DNA of 64,000 nt from Lineus longissimus (GCF_910592395.1 NC_088320.1:372001-436000); one strand, 5' to 3'. Counted from the stretch's first letter, positions 49,282-60,767 are shown. Numbers and translations: made by a program. Notes: generated by a model from the letters alone, not told the origin.

Positions 49282-51840
49282 TTACATGTGGTTGGCGCGT
49301 AGAGCAACCACATCATGTTCGACTCCACTGAACAGTTTCTCCCCCACTGTCCCTTCCCTGTACACATCGCTACAAGTCCATTTAGATCTGTTAGGTGTCT
49401 GCTTCTTCTCCATGAGACTATTCATTTGCTCCCGGGCTCCCATCCATGCGTCTTCGTGGTGTCTGTAGACGTCCGCCGGCTTCCATTTCGGGGCGACTGT
49501 GTTGAGTTTTGCTTCTGAAACCGCCTTAGCCATTCTCACTACTGGCGAGGCTGGCTTGTTTTTTCCGAAGAGGCTGGCTAAAGTCGACAACGGAATGAGT
49601 GACGCTGCGGCAATCCCCGCGATGACGAGCCAGTGAGGGATAGGCTCTTCTGGACAAGTACAATAACAGCAGGCTGCAATGATATCAAGTTCAATATCAA
49701 AGTTTAACAAGAACCTCTGGCTCTTTATACAAATCTTTAATCTATCAATCTTGTTTATAACTAGCATATACTACATGGAATTGGTGTGGGACTGAAATAA
49801 GTTAGCAATTGCTGTCACGAATAAAGTTGCATCAGATGAGACTTACGTGGTGGCGGAGACGTTGGCTTCACAGTCGCTGAAGAGAATAAACGCGAAAATA
49901 TTCAATTATTTTGAAGAAATTGATAGAGCGGAATGCATGCTGGAGCGTTGAAAGTTGAAGGCAGAAGAAAATAAAACAGCTGAAACGGAGCATGTGCGTG
50001 TAAAGGAACTCTTGGTGTGAAACACAGTAATCAGTACGATGGTAAAGATTCAACTCGGACCACTCACTTGATGATATAACACCAGGTCTGAATGCTCTAC
50101 GACGGAATGCGACGGTAGTACGAACTCATCAACCCTAAAGCCTTTATCTATGCCTGTACTCGATACCTATAACCCATGGCCAAGGAAAGTGACAAGTCCC
50201 GCACTGTCAACAAGTCAGAGTTGATGCACTTACTTGTTGTTGTCGTCGTAGTTGTAGTCGTGGTTGTCGTAGTCGTGGTCGTTGTTGTTGATGTCGTGGT
50301 GGCTGTGTTTTTATAATAAGAAGAAGACAAAAAAGTTTGGTGTATTTCTTTGGAAAGGCTGCTGCAGTTTGGTCGGTATAATCGGTGATAAGGTGATATT
50401 TCTTTTGGAAATGTATACGCGGTCTATACTAAAGAATCGTAGCGAATGTGTCGACCTAAAACGTGGCGTTTTGTTCACGATGAGCTGCAAATTAAAAGCC
50501 AAATTTGTTTAGATGTATTATAACATTACTGAAGTTTCGGAAACCTTTGTCGCAATAGATCAAAATGAAAAGGAACAAGGATACTTACTCGGTCGTCCAG
50601 TTCCGTATACCTCAACTTCGCACAATGTCAAATCATATTTTCTGCCCTGTACAATGTACACGTATCGTCCTACGGCACCAGGGGCACACCTAGAGCGAGA
50701 TTGGAACTAGAATATCGATGGAGTTTTTATGATGCTCCTTGGCCTGGCAAACCCCTCGATTTACGGGCTAAAGTTTTATCTTGATCATGTTGATAAGAAT
50801 ACCGCCCGAATCCAATGGTCAGTATCGCCTTTAGGCCAATGAGTATTCTGATGGAAACGTATTTAACAATAAGATATTTGCTTTTTTTTGTGTACTAGTA
50901 CTGTTTAAACTTCACCTGTACGTCATGGTCCTACCAGTAGGTGCCGCACCCCTCATGTGATAGCACAACTTAAACACGCCTCTCGTTCGCAATGGAAGGG
51001 GTCTTCTATTTGTTGGTGGTGGGTGATTCGACACATAGATCTTGAAATTGCTCAGTCGGAATCCTGTGCAAAAGAAAACTGGTGGATCAAGTGCAAATTA
51101 AGACATCATTACTCAGTTACGTTTTGGTTTGTCTGTATCCATGTTCATGGCTTGCCAGAATGTGTGCTGACTGTATTACGCGATCACTGGCTGCAAACAT
51201 TATGAGTCCGTAAAATGTCTATAACCAAATTTGAAATCCTGAATAACTCTAGCATATCTAGTAATCGCAGGATGCATGAGCATCATTAGCCATGATGGCT
51301 GTGTGGTCAGAGTGCTTTAACTTCACTGGTGGTCTTCTTTGATTATTAGTTCTCAAAGTCGAGGACCAACAAACTGTGAGTAAAATTGCAGGGGCACGCC
51401 TACCACAGCAATCAGCACGATTGGTGATCTTCACTTGGTGTATGGAATGCACATGACTCAATCGTACAGCCCACCAGTTTCTTCTATTCGGGTACAGCCT
51501 TGCACTGAAGAAGGAAGCGTCGGCACTTGTATGCGTGCACGAGTTTCCAGGCCAGTGGGCGTTCCTGTTCCCGTCCACAGCCCTTGATGATAGTCCACCA
51601 TTGGTTGTGTCGTACTGGTAGGTTGGTCTTCCCCGGGCTATGTTTGCTGAAATGAAAAACATTGAACGACAACGGGTTCAAAGATCTATATGGAAATGTG
51701 GAAAGTTGACCAGATGCTGCTCTTATACGGCGTTCTCTACTCTATCTTTTCTGTCACTTACCTCCCTGGCCACTCGTCCAATTGATCAGGCACAGAATAA
51801 GAACAACAAGCGACAAAAGTTTGGCACGACTGGAGATCAT
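49282..51840 (-). CDS. F-type lectin transmembrane receptor 1
   Basis: Seven minus-strand exons (51840-51762, 51646-51404, 51063-50916, 50689-50589, 50302-50234, 49876-49847, 49673-49282) join in phases 1,1,2,1,1,1 into 353 aa. A signal peptide (1 to about 25, LLSLVVLILCLINW) precedes an F-type lectin (FTP) domain at about 28-187: NIARGRPTYQYD, SRAVDGNRN, SCTHTS, NWWAVRL, VKITNRADCCGFRLSNF and LTLCEVEVYG. The R-x-D-C-C part of the family's fucose-binding signature is present. Then come a stalk of about 20 Thr, a Pro-rich exon, CCYCTCP at 225-231, a membrane helix about 238-259 and a 94-residue tail. The tail has two related motifs: KWKPADVYRHHEDAWMGARE (Tyr293) and KWTCSDVYRE (Tyr328). Probable plasma-membrane type I receptor for fucosylated ligands; the signalling partner is unknown. 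Confidence 0.9.
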
Positions 51841-52465
51841 ATTCTTTCAAGGATACTCTAAAAACCGGGGAAAAATCTGCAAAACATTGTTAGAGCAATA
51901 TGAGAGGTCCTAGTTGGCGTGTTTTTTTCATAATATGCTTATAAAATGCCATTCCAATGTCACCTTCAATACTGCGATCAATGAAACATACGGCCCGTAT
52001 CCCTTTGTAATGATGCAAAATTGGAATATAAACCCAAATGAAAGGCGTTGAGTCAATACCAGTTTGGACGCTTACCATTATATATACGCCAGTGACAACA
52101 TTTGAATACATTTGTCACTTTTTCAGATGTTATTCATGATGTCTTCAGTTAATCGTACAAATTTCGATAACAACAAAACAATATTTATCATGTTTAACAT
52201 AATTCCGTAAGTCTGTCTCAAATGGCCCGTTCATGAATTAGGAACTTTGATCTGCTTGCACTTATCGCGGTGTATTCAAACAATTTTTAAATTTTGAGAC
52301 CCTTTGAATAACCCACTCAGATTAGATCTGCATTGTACCGCCTACATTACCGTTAAGTAGTTCTACTAACTGTCTACCTCTGAAACCCACAGAATAGTTC
52401 AAAGATTGAAGATTTCAAAAGAGGGAGAACCTCTTGGTTGTGACCTGCAGAGGGACTGCTGTCTT
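51841..52465. other. Spacer between the two minus-strand lectin-receptor genes
   Basis: About 625 bases from the start of gene 1 to the stop of gene 2. No ORF with a domain, and no AATAAA on the minus strand that I could place confidently for gene 2. Confidence 0.45.
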
Positions 52466-55186
52466 CTATTGAAATATAGTCAGTTTATCAACTGCGGGAC
52501 TAATTATCCGTTCCCTTGTTCCCATCCACGCATCATCCTGATGTCTATAGACGTCTGCTGGTTTCCATTTCGGGGTGACGACGTTTGATTTCGTGGTTGC
52601 TCGTGCCATTACTCTACTTTCCAAAGCGTTTTTGGTTATACCTTTTCGAGAGCCACAGAGTATGGCGCTGACGATGGAGAATAACGGGATGAGAGATGCG
52701 GCAGCAATCCCTGAGACGACCAGCCAAGGCGGGATAGGGTTCTCTGGACACTCGCAATTGCAACACACTGCAGTAGAAAATTGGTGGGGCCATCATTAGA
52801 AAGAAAAACACGATATATATATATAACGAAAAAGTGTTATTATCTTAAAGCAGGTCGGCTGTTCCGATGAACTAGGTCTCACCATAAATATACCGCTGTT
52901 CTTCCTTTACTTTTAAACTGGTTCTGCCACCTAGACCTAAATTTATGATTAAATAATAACTCAAACTTGCTTAATGCTTTGGCATTGTCGAAACAGGACA
53001 ACGGTTTGCTGCGGTTGTCCCTACATGTGAGCAGTCGATCGAAATCGGATCAAGGGCTAAAACGTCTACCATAAGGACATTTCTTACTTGTCATTTTTTT
53101 CATCGTTGAGATCATGGTTGTTCTTGTTACAGCGGTAGTTCTTACAGCTGGCGCCGCCGCCATTGTTGTTGTTGTTTTTCTTCCTGTTGTTCTCGGTCTT
53201 GGCGGTGCTTTGTTTGTCGTCGTAGTCGTAGTCGTAGTCGTAGTTGTTGTAGCTTTTGAAAGGATATGATAAAATCTTAATGCATTTTCTTCATAAGAAA
53301 TACCAACATCAGTCTCGTTTCTGTGAAGCATTAGTTATTTGAAGGTTTGCTTTTAGAGATTCCTTGGACAAGTTCGAAATAGTCCATTTTGCAAAGTTTT
53401 GTGAGTCAATGGTAAATATTAGAACACATTTTCAAGTCCCGGTATGGTTTAGTCTGTCGTTGATATAAAAAAAAAAAAATGCAGAAATTAGATATTTTGA
53501 CCATTGATGAAGTGGCTTCTTAAACTCAAAGGGTTGACATTTGAGGAAAAATCAACCTCAACCCTCGAGATTTGCTTACTCCATCTTTTTCCGTTTACTT
53601 CGACTTCACACAATGTAAGGGCATCTTTTCTCCCCTTGATGATATAGAGGTATCGCCCAACTGCGCCTGCGAGACAACTGGAATAGAAAACAATGACAAG
53701 CGCAGTAGTTTTTAGTATAACTTCATAACTATCTGGGGATGACATTTTCTCTGAAAGCATTTTATTATAATATACAGTGGAACTCCGGTAACACGACCAC
53801 TCATGGGACCGAGGTTGAATGGTCGCGTTACCCGGGTGGTCGCGTAAGTGAAGTTGAAAATCCGGTGACAAAATGCATAATTAGGTTTTCTCGCCAAAAT
53901 TGTTGAACTTATTCATAAGTTCAAAATTCTGAAAAATTTTCAAAGCCAAAATTTATTTGGGCTGATGATGTTTCTTCATTTTGAGCAGAAAAAAACGTGT
54001 GAAAAAAATATTTGGACTCATAAATTTTTTCAAGTCATGACACTATAATCCTGAAGACTTTGAGTCGTTCTTCAAAGAAACTTGGTCAAACACTATTTAG
54101 TGTAAAACATACAGCCTGAAGAAAATGTAACATTCATGTATCCTATTGTAATAAAACTTTACCTGTAGGTAGTTGTCCCTCGAGGAGCACTACCCTTCTG
54201 GAAGTGGCACACCTTAAACAAGCCCCTTCTCTTGAGCGGAAGGGGACTTTTATTTCGTGGTGGGGGATAGTTCGATACTGCGATGAGGAAGTTTGCCAGG
54301 CGTTTTCCTTAAACATGCAGAATAAAATTAAATGTGCAGACATTTTAAAATGTCCATTGACCGATAGTCAATGGCCGGTATAAAGTGCTCAATTCACGAA
54401 AAAGCCAGACCATTTTCTGTTGTAATAGTATTTAAAGCAGCCAGGATGCAAGCTACCAAACCGTGCGGCGAAACGATAGTGTAGTTCTGCCTCGACCATC
54501 GGTTGCATCCGCTCCATAATGCGTCAAATGCAGCGAACGTAGTGTTTCAATACCTCTGGTTCGCTATCAATTCCATTAAAAAAAACCAACTGCGAGTCAT
54601 GCGTGATGGTTTTAATGATTTTACTTACTGTTTGTGATTTTCACCTGTCGAATCGCATGAATATGATTCAGTTGGACGGCCCACCAGTTCCGCCGGTTAG
54701 GATACGCCTTCCTTCTAATCCATCCATCAGTTTTAGTGTGAGTGCATGAATTCTGCTTACCGTCAACTGCTTTTGATGCACCCATGCCATTTTTCGTGTC
54801 GAACTGCAACGCTGGGCGGCGAAGGGCAAGGTTCACTGAAGGTGCAAGAGTGGAAGAATTATTAAGGGAAATAAACATGATAGATGATGAAATGCACAAT
54901 GCAAGTTTTGCGCTCATGGTCACTACCTTACCCGCTTGTTATGGATGCTACCTTTCTTTGCCTGTTACTTCTCTATCGGAGTAGCCAATCGCCCTATTCG
55001 ATAAGTCACAAAAATGAAATATCATCTTCGTGATGGCAAAACAGAGATAGTGCAAAGACAAGTTAATGTGATTTATGTCAGATCGTTTCCATTTTACCTA
55101 CCCGATTCCACATTTCTGACCAAATAGTAAAGAACAAACAAAGTAATCGCCAATATGTGTCCTCGAAGCATTCTTTCCATGACCAT
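52466..55186 (-). CDS. F-type lectin transmembrane receptor 2
   Basis: Six minus-strand exons (55186-55102, 54835-54629, 54307-54163, 53677-53580, 53252-53088, 52767-52466) join in phases 1,1,2,1,1 into 333 aa, with the same exon plan as its neighbour minus the small Pro-rich exon. Order: signal peptide in exon 1 (HILAITLFVLYYLV), FTP lectin domain about 29-175 (NLALRRPALQFD, SKAVDGKQNSCTHT, YPNRRNWWAVQL, LTLCEVEVNG), a longer Thr/Ala/Arg stalk, CCNCECP at 235-241, membrane helix about 248-270 and a tail with KWKPADVYRHQDDAWMGTRE (Tyr307). It differs by having lost the D-C-C part of the lectin signature at the exon 2/3 border and by lacking the second tail motif. An alternative start inside exon 2 (54923) is open, but a strong acceptor there favours splicing. 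Intron 3 contains a transposon-like repeat. Confidence 0.87.
53773..54040 (-). mobile_element. One-ended pogo/Tigger-like repeat, copy 4
   Basis: Reverse-orientation copy in intron 3 of lectin receptor 2. It starts with TA then CAGTGGAACTCCGGTAACAC, followed by the hairpin partner GGTCGCGTTACCCGGG. The body matches the other copies up to about 54040, where similarity fades without an inverted end. Confidence 0.7.
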
Positions 55187-57447
55187 GACGAAAAGTGTCC
55201 ATTGGCTTTATTTTTTACTGAAGTGATTCTCACAGTGACTTGTTAATGATGCCTCACTTTCCATAATGACTTCTAAATTAACTATGATGCATCGTCTTGC
55301 CCGCGGTGAGGTGATTCCTGAATACAAGCCAACAAACCTTGGAATCATATAAAGTTTTATGATCATTCGGAAGAAGAACCTGTATTCTAGGTTAAGCTAC
55401 AGCGAAGGATTACCATAATACCAACGATTGTAGTCAACTATTCGTTCGACGCCAGCATTCATGCGATTAGAATAGATAGACTCACCGTCTCAGAATGTTG
55501 AGCAGATTCAAAGGGAATAGCACAGTAGCGAATGTGAAAATGTGAGACCATGTGTGATATCTTGCTTAAAGCTATCGAATCCTTTTTAAAGTGTCTACGT
55601 TACGGTGGTTATGACAGGACTCTACCTGTTGTTTATTACCATTAGTCAATCGAAAGGTTATTTAACGGAAGTATTATTCATAACTTGGCGTCCAGTCAAG
55701 GTTTATTTTGGTAACGTCGTGCAGGTTAAGTCGGATCTTGAGGACCATCACAACCGAATTAAGCAGCTGCTCGGGTTATTAATTTGCTCGACCAGCTCGA
55801 TGTTTTGGCCCTTATAAACCCCTACTGACTCGTTCAGGATTCCCCACTAGAGGCTTTTCGGAATGGTACCCTAGTGAGGCGATCGGTAACTCATCTTCAC
55901 GTTCTGCTGAAAGATTTTGCTTCTGGCGGCTACGGCATTTTGAAAACAGCAAAGTACCTTTGTATACATAATTATGGGGATACACATTAATCAGATATGA
56001 CAGTCGACGTATAAACAAATCAGATGTATTTTTGTATTTTCTGCATGTCCAGCAGCAGATTCGAAACGACGTGTGCGACCTGTATACTCCCCCACAGGCA
56101 CTCACTCCAAGAAAAAACCAGGGTAAGTATTTCATCTTTATTATCATTGGTTTAACCAGTGCTTCAGGCTGAAACTGGTATCAATGTATGCACCAGCCAA
56201 GGCCTAAGCAGTGTTAGCAAGAAACAAGCCAATATTTGACTCATTACAAATACACAAAGACACTTAAGCGGATCTCGATAGACGCTTCTTGTATTTTGTT
56301 TTCGCTGTTGTAGTGGCAACATGATAAATAAGACTGTTGACCGGAGGACTGCCCATTTCATTATGTGATACGATATCAGGATATAGAGCAGAATGATCAT
56401 CGTTTACATTTTTTGAGGGTCATCTATGGTCATCGACTTTGGATTGTGACGAATTCCAGTCAATCTTTTTCATACGTGATCGCCGTGTGTTACGACCTTC
56501 ATCAGGATGAACGTTGGTCCCTTCATTCTGTGTGACCCAGATATATCGCGCAAATTAACTTGTTGGAAGGACTTCTTGTGACTATTGGATGTCTTATCAA
56601 ATCGTGGTTCGAGATCTAGTTTGGTTATTTTCGTGGGCTTTATGATCACCATTTGCCTATTCTGAGATTAAGACAGGTGTTTGGCCTCATTTCTTTTTCC
56701 TTGCTCGTGTTTGAAGTCGTAATGATATGTCTGGTGTCTACTAGCTTTTCATTCAGGCAACTGAAAGGCTTATCTTGTTACTTTCAGATTTTAACCAAGA
56801 TATACCAGCCAAGTAAAAGAGAAGACCACGAGAAGAAGCTCGATGAGGCTTGATGACGTTCGATAACAACAATCGGCCGCCAAAGCCTCAACACTAGCCG
56901 CATACGAAATTCGCAGAGCAACTCCAACTTGGTTACATTGAACGCGCGAAAGCCAGCTTATGTTATAATTGTGACAAAAACAAGTTGTGTCGAGTTGATT
57001 TTGTTACCGCAAAACCGTTCAATTGTATAACGCGAGCGCAAGGGATAACCGCAAAGATCGTAGCGGGTGCTTTAACATACTTCACGCGAAATCATTACCG
57101 CTTTGCGCTTTGGCCTGAATCTATCTGCTTTGTTGCTAAACATGCTTCACCTGTTATGTAAGTCATTATGCTTAAACAATATCATTGCACGATATCCAGC
57201 ACAGGGGTTGTCAAGATTGCAATTGATGTGACTGTCGTTGTTTTTTGGGGAGCACCTGAAACTTAACTGTAAAACACGAACTGAAAGATAGTTGTTTAAA
57301 TTCTAGATTAACGAGAATGGTTTAAAAATTGTTGTGGAATATCATGACTTCGCCTTTGCTGAATATAGCTGTTCTTTAAATTTGGAAACTCCCAATATCG
57401 TTTATCTCCTTGATCCTGGAGTAAAATAGCCGTCTCTGTGATTTCAG
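55187..57447. other. Gap between divergent lectin-receptor genes
   Basis: I looked here for lectin-domain exons of the plus-strand paralogue (patterns such as NWWAV, GRYxYI, LCEVEV) and found none. A signal-peptide-like ORF start lies at 55611 (MTGLYLLFITISQSKG), but its possible donor is poor. The rest is short ORFs only. Confidence 0.45.
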
Positions 57448-58428
57448 CCAAACCGACCACAACAACAACAACAACAACAACATCAACGACGACCACAACT
57501 GCAGCTCCAACAACGACAATATCATCAAAGTCCAAACCAAATAGTATGTAAAATGCACAATGAATCGCTATTTTGACTCTTGAGCGCTTATGAATCAGTC
57601 GACTTGATAGAAGTTCCATCAATATGGTTTCCGGAGTGCTCGTAGTGACGAGACCTTGGTTAGGATCTCATGAAACTAATTCGTTACGGTAGAAATCAAG
57701 GAGCGACTGGAGTTGTTGCTCTGTCGGTTGCTTGTTTAATCTAGGACATGGGGTTCTTCTCCTATTCTTAAAGAATGGTCTCAAGCGATTGACTCCAATC
57801 ATGCAAATTATGAATGGCGATCTTGCTATACGTTTCAGTTTGTTGTTACTGCGATTGTCCAAAGAATGAGATCCCGCCATGGGCAATGGTGGCTGCGACC
57901 GCCGCTGCAGCACTTCTCCCGCTCTGGGCTATCGTCGGGGCCATACTTTGCCGGAGAAAGAAGAAGGATCCAGTAGCAGAGATTATGACTGAAGCAGTCC
58001 GGAGGATCTCCATCCACCCAAAACCAGCCATGCCGAAGACGACAAAGTGGAAGCCAGCGGATGTGTACCGGCACCAAGCTGACGCTTGGACAGGTGGGCG
58101 TGAGACGCCACCTGAACCTGAACTAGAACCAGAACCAGAACCAGAACCACCAAAGGCAGCAGGGAAATCAAAGTGGAAATGCAGCGATGTGTACAAGAAG
58201 GACGCTGGGACAGATAAAGGTGGCTCGGTCTTCAGCGGGACTGAAGAGACATCGAACGCCAGTAGCCTCCTTGGGAAGCGTGAAGGCTCTAGCCTTACCA
58301 CTGTGACATCTCTCTCAGTGGATGAGGACGACCCTCCGCCACCCTATGTGCCTCCAATGACACCGGGGACGAGCAAGGCCAGGCAACGAACCATGCAAAA
58401 TAAGCCGCTTCCTCCAGTGCAGAGTTAA
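57448..58428 (+). CDS. Lectin-receptor paralogue 3, stalk-membrane-tail part
   Basis: Two plus-strand exons, 57448-57543 and 57839-58428, join in phase 1. The first encodes a Thr-rich stalk. The second encodes CCYCDCP, a membrane helix rich in Ala (WAMVAATAAAALLPLWAIVG), R/K stop-transfer residues and a long tail. The tail has KWKPADVYRHQADAWTGGRE, a PEPELEPEPEPEPP run, a second motif KWKCSDVYKK, an FSGTEE also echoed in gene 1, and D-P-P-P-P-Y, a PPxY match for WW-domain proteins. The gene stands on the opposite strand to its two paralogues. No signal peptide or lectin exons were found upstream, so the 5' end is missing, diverged or built from a different ectodomain. Coordinates cover only the part I can support. 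Confidence 0.78.
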
Positions 58429-58557
58429 GGTATGATAACGTTTTGGCATATTCATTGAACTCACCGGGAGAACCGAGTAGACATTTTACTTCAGTCAGTT
58501 CATGATGCCAGTTTCGTCGCTACACTGATGCACTATAATGCATTTTTTTCATTTCAG

Positions 58558-59290
58558 TTTACTTTGGGCCGGGAGTGTAAAGACCTTTAAGAGACTCCTT
58601 GTTCGAGCTTTAACTAAGAAGTATATCAATGACTTAGGACAGGCATTGGCAGTAACGACAAGAGACAAGGAGGCAGTCAGAAACGCGTGCATAGACCTTA
58701 GAATATTGCCTTCCGATATGATCCGCGCCCCTATCAAAGTCACATTGCCACCAAATCAAATGTGATGACTTTTAACCGTAGTACATGTAGTGTGTTATTG
58801 ATGTTTTAAATCTTTATGGACTGTGCGTGTGAGTGATGTTTTGATATAGTTATCAAGAAATGATGATGATAATTTAGTGTTAAGTGTGGTATGTTAGTGT
58901 ATTTGACCTTATAACTTTGGAGCAAAGGCAACTTACCTCTGTTGTATAATCATTTCATCAACACGGCGGGTACAGGTTTGTTTTTTTTTAAATTCTTACT
59001 TGGAAGAGAAATGAAGACACAGAAGGAAAAGGACAACAGATTAGTTGATTTTGAGGTGCGAAAGGCACGCATTTCTTTATTTTTGTTGTTTTAGTGCCTT
59101 GTTTATATTGTGTTGCAAAGGTAGACCGATCCCTTTCTTTACCAAGTGTGACTAAGTCACTCTAAAGATTCAAAATATTGAAATAAGTCTCTATGTGTTT
59201 CCATCAGAGAGCCTGTATAAGAGAGAATCTCCCTAAAAGATCGATATGCGAAGATGTTGACCAGTTTGTTTAATAAACTAGAATGAGCTG
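58558..59290 (+). other. Probable 3' UTR exon of paralogue 3
   Basis: A donor (AAG|GTATGA, 58430) lies one base after the paralogue 3 stop, and a strong acceptor (TTTTTTCATTTCAG) ends at 58557, so the 3' UTR is probably spliced. AATAAA at 59272-59277 would end the transcript. The exon also holds a 69-codon open stretch (to 58765, containing KTFKRLLVRALTKKYINDLG), but its frame does not join the upstream coding frame. Confidence 0.45.
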
Positions 59291-59436
59291 CATACACGTA
59301 CTTGTTTTTGTTTCCTTCTTAAGTCTTAATTAGAAGCTGAATGTATTTTCGCCGCGTCAGAAATGAAAAGTGTAAATGCAGGAACTGAGAGTAAACCAGC
59401 ATTGGACTTAGAATTGCATGAAATCAGAACACCAGA

Positions 59437-60070
59437 CCTGCGTTTTGTAGCTCGGGAATCTTCGTTTTGTACATGGGTCTGCGTTTTGTAGCTTGGGGAG
59501 TCTTCGTTTTGTAGATAGGTCTGCGTTTTGTAGCTCGGGAATATTCGTTTTGTACATGGGTCTGCGTTTTGTAGCTTGGGGAGTCTTCGTTTTGTAGATG
59601 GGTCTGCGTTTTGTAGCTTGGGGAGTCTTCGTTTTGTAGATGGGTCTGCGTTTTGTAGCTCGGGGATCTTCGTTTTGTACATGGGTCTGCGTTTTGTAGC
59701 TCGGGGATCTTCGTTTTGTAGATGGGTCTGCGTTTTGTAGCTTGGGGAGTCTTCGTTTTGTAGATGGGTCTGCGTTTTGTAGCTCGGGGATCTTCGTTTT
59801 GTACATGGGTCTGCGTTTTGTAGCTCGGGGATCTTCGTTTTGTACATGGGTCTGCGTTTTGTAGCTTGGGGAGTCTTCGTTTTGTACATGGGTCTGCGTT
59901 TTGTAGCTCGGGAATCTTCGTTTTGTAGATTGGTCTGCGTTTTGTAGCTCGGGAATCTTCGTTTTGTACATGGGTCTGCGTTTTGTAGCTTGGGGAGTCT
60001 TCGTTTTGTAGATGGGTCTGCGTTTTGTAGCTCGGGGATCTTCGTTTTGTAGATGGGTCTGCGTTTTGTA
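59437..60070. repeat. 41/42-bp minisatellite, about 15 units
   Basis: The unit is TCTGCGTTTTGTAGCTTGGG then GAGTCTTCGTTTTGTAGATGGG, with a 41-base variant (CTCGGGGATC). Each unit has two half-motifs sharing CGTTTTGTA. The array runs from about 59437 to 60070 with few differences between units. On the minus strand it has no stops in any frame, producing overlapping ORFs of up to 329 codons with Lys/Thr/Gln-rich repeats (YKTQTHVQNED, ELQNADPCTKRR). I regard these as non-coding. Confidence 0.95.
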
Positions 60071-60767
60071 CAGGTCCGCGGTGCTCGATCTTCGGATTGT
60101 ACACGTGTAACGGAAGTCGTTATGGGCCTTGCATGGTTAATGGTTATGTCATAATTTTGACCTGGTTTGCTTGGGCCTATAATTTGGTAATCTCCTGAGG
60201 TATTTTCAAGTGATGATCGTTGGTCTCCTTTGTGTTCTGGGCTAATGATTTTAGCTTCTTTTGTGTGGCTTACTTTGTAATAGGGTTGGTGAATTCTGGC
60301 TGTTACGGCAGGCATTGGTTCGTTGAGATGAGGTAATCTTTCTGTATAAAACTGGGCCCTAGCGTTGATCAGTGTCCATACCTAGCGCGCTTGCTACCAG
60401 ACGGGTAGACCTTTTCTTTCTGTGATTTTGCTTGGTTCCTATGGCTGAGTAGAGCCTACATTTTTGTCTCATCTCTCTGAACCGCTGCATGGTGTGACAC
60501 GCCCAATCTTCACCATGTATGTCATGTACATGGGAACGTTTGCTGACTTTTGGCTTTTCTTGTGAGTATAAACCCTCAAATTCCGAGTTCCGTATTTCTG
60601 CCATGTGACCTATAATTTTACCCCCTTCGTGTGCCTCTAGGGCTGGGTTTGTCAATATCCTGTTATGGCCAGACTGACCGGGTTTTCCTGAGGTTTCTTT
60701 TAGTTTGTTTGAGTTGGAACTTTGTGTGAAGAAGCTGGGCAAAGTTGCCCACAATTCCTGTCCGACA
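60071..60767. other. Spacer between minisatellite and LTR element
   Basis: The minus-strand ORF 60359-60754 (131 codons, basic) has no recognised domain. It may belong to an older element flanking the LTR or be chance. Confidence 0.35.

Noticed and set aside
54621-54923. Start of lectin receptor 2 at the ATG 54923 within exon 2
   Set aside because: The stretch after this ATG coincides with a strong pyrimidine-rich acceptor, and an exon with a signal peptide and matching phase lies at 55102-55186, as in its paralogue.
57846-58301. 151-codon minus-strand ORF
   Set aside because: Antisense to the membrane-tail exon of lectin-receptor paralogue 3; low-complexity Ser/Gly is the complement of its Pro/Glu run.
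59326-60315. Overlapping minus-strand ORFs of 329, 226 and 187 codons
   Set aside because: All three frames are open through the 41/42-bp minisatellite, which is the mark of a repeat and not of a gene.
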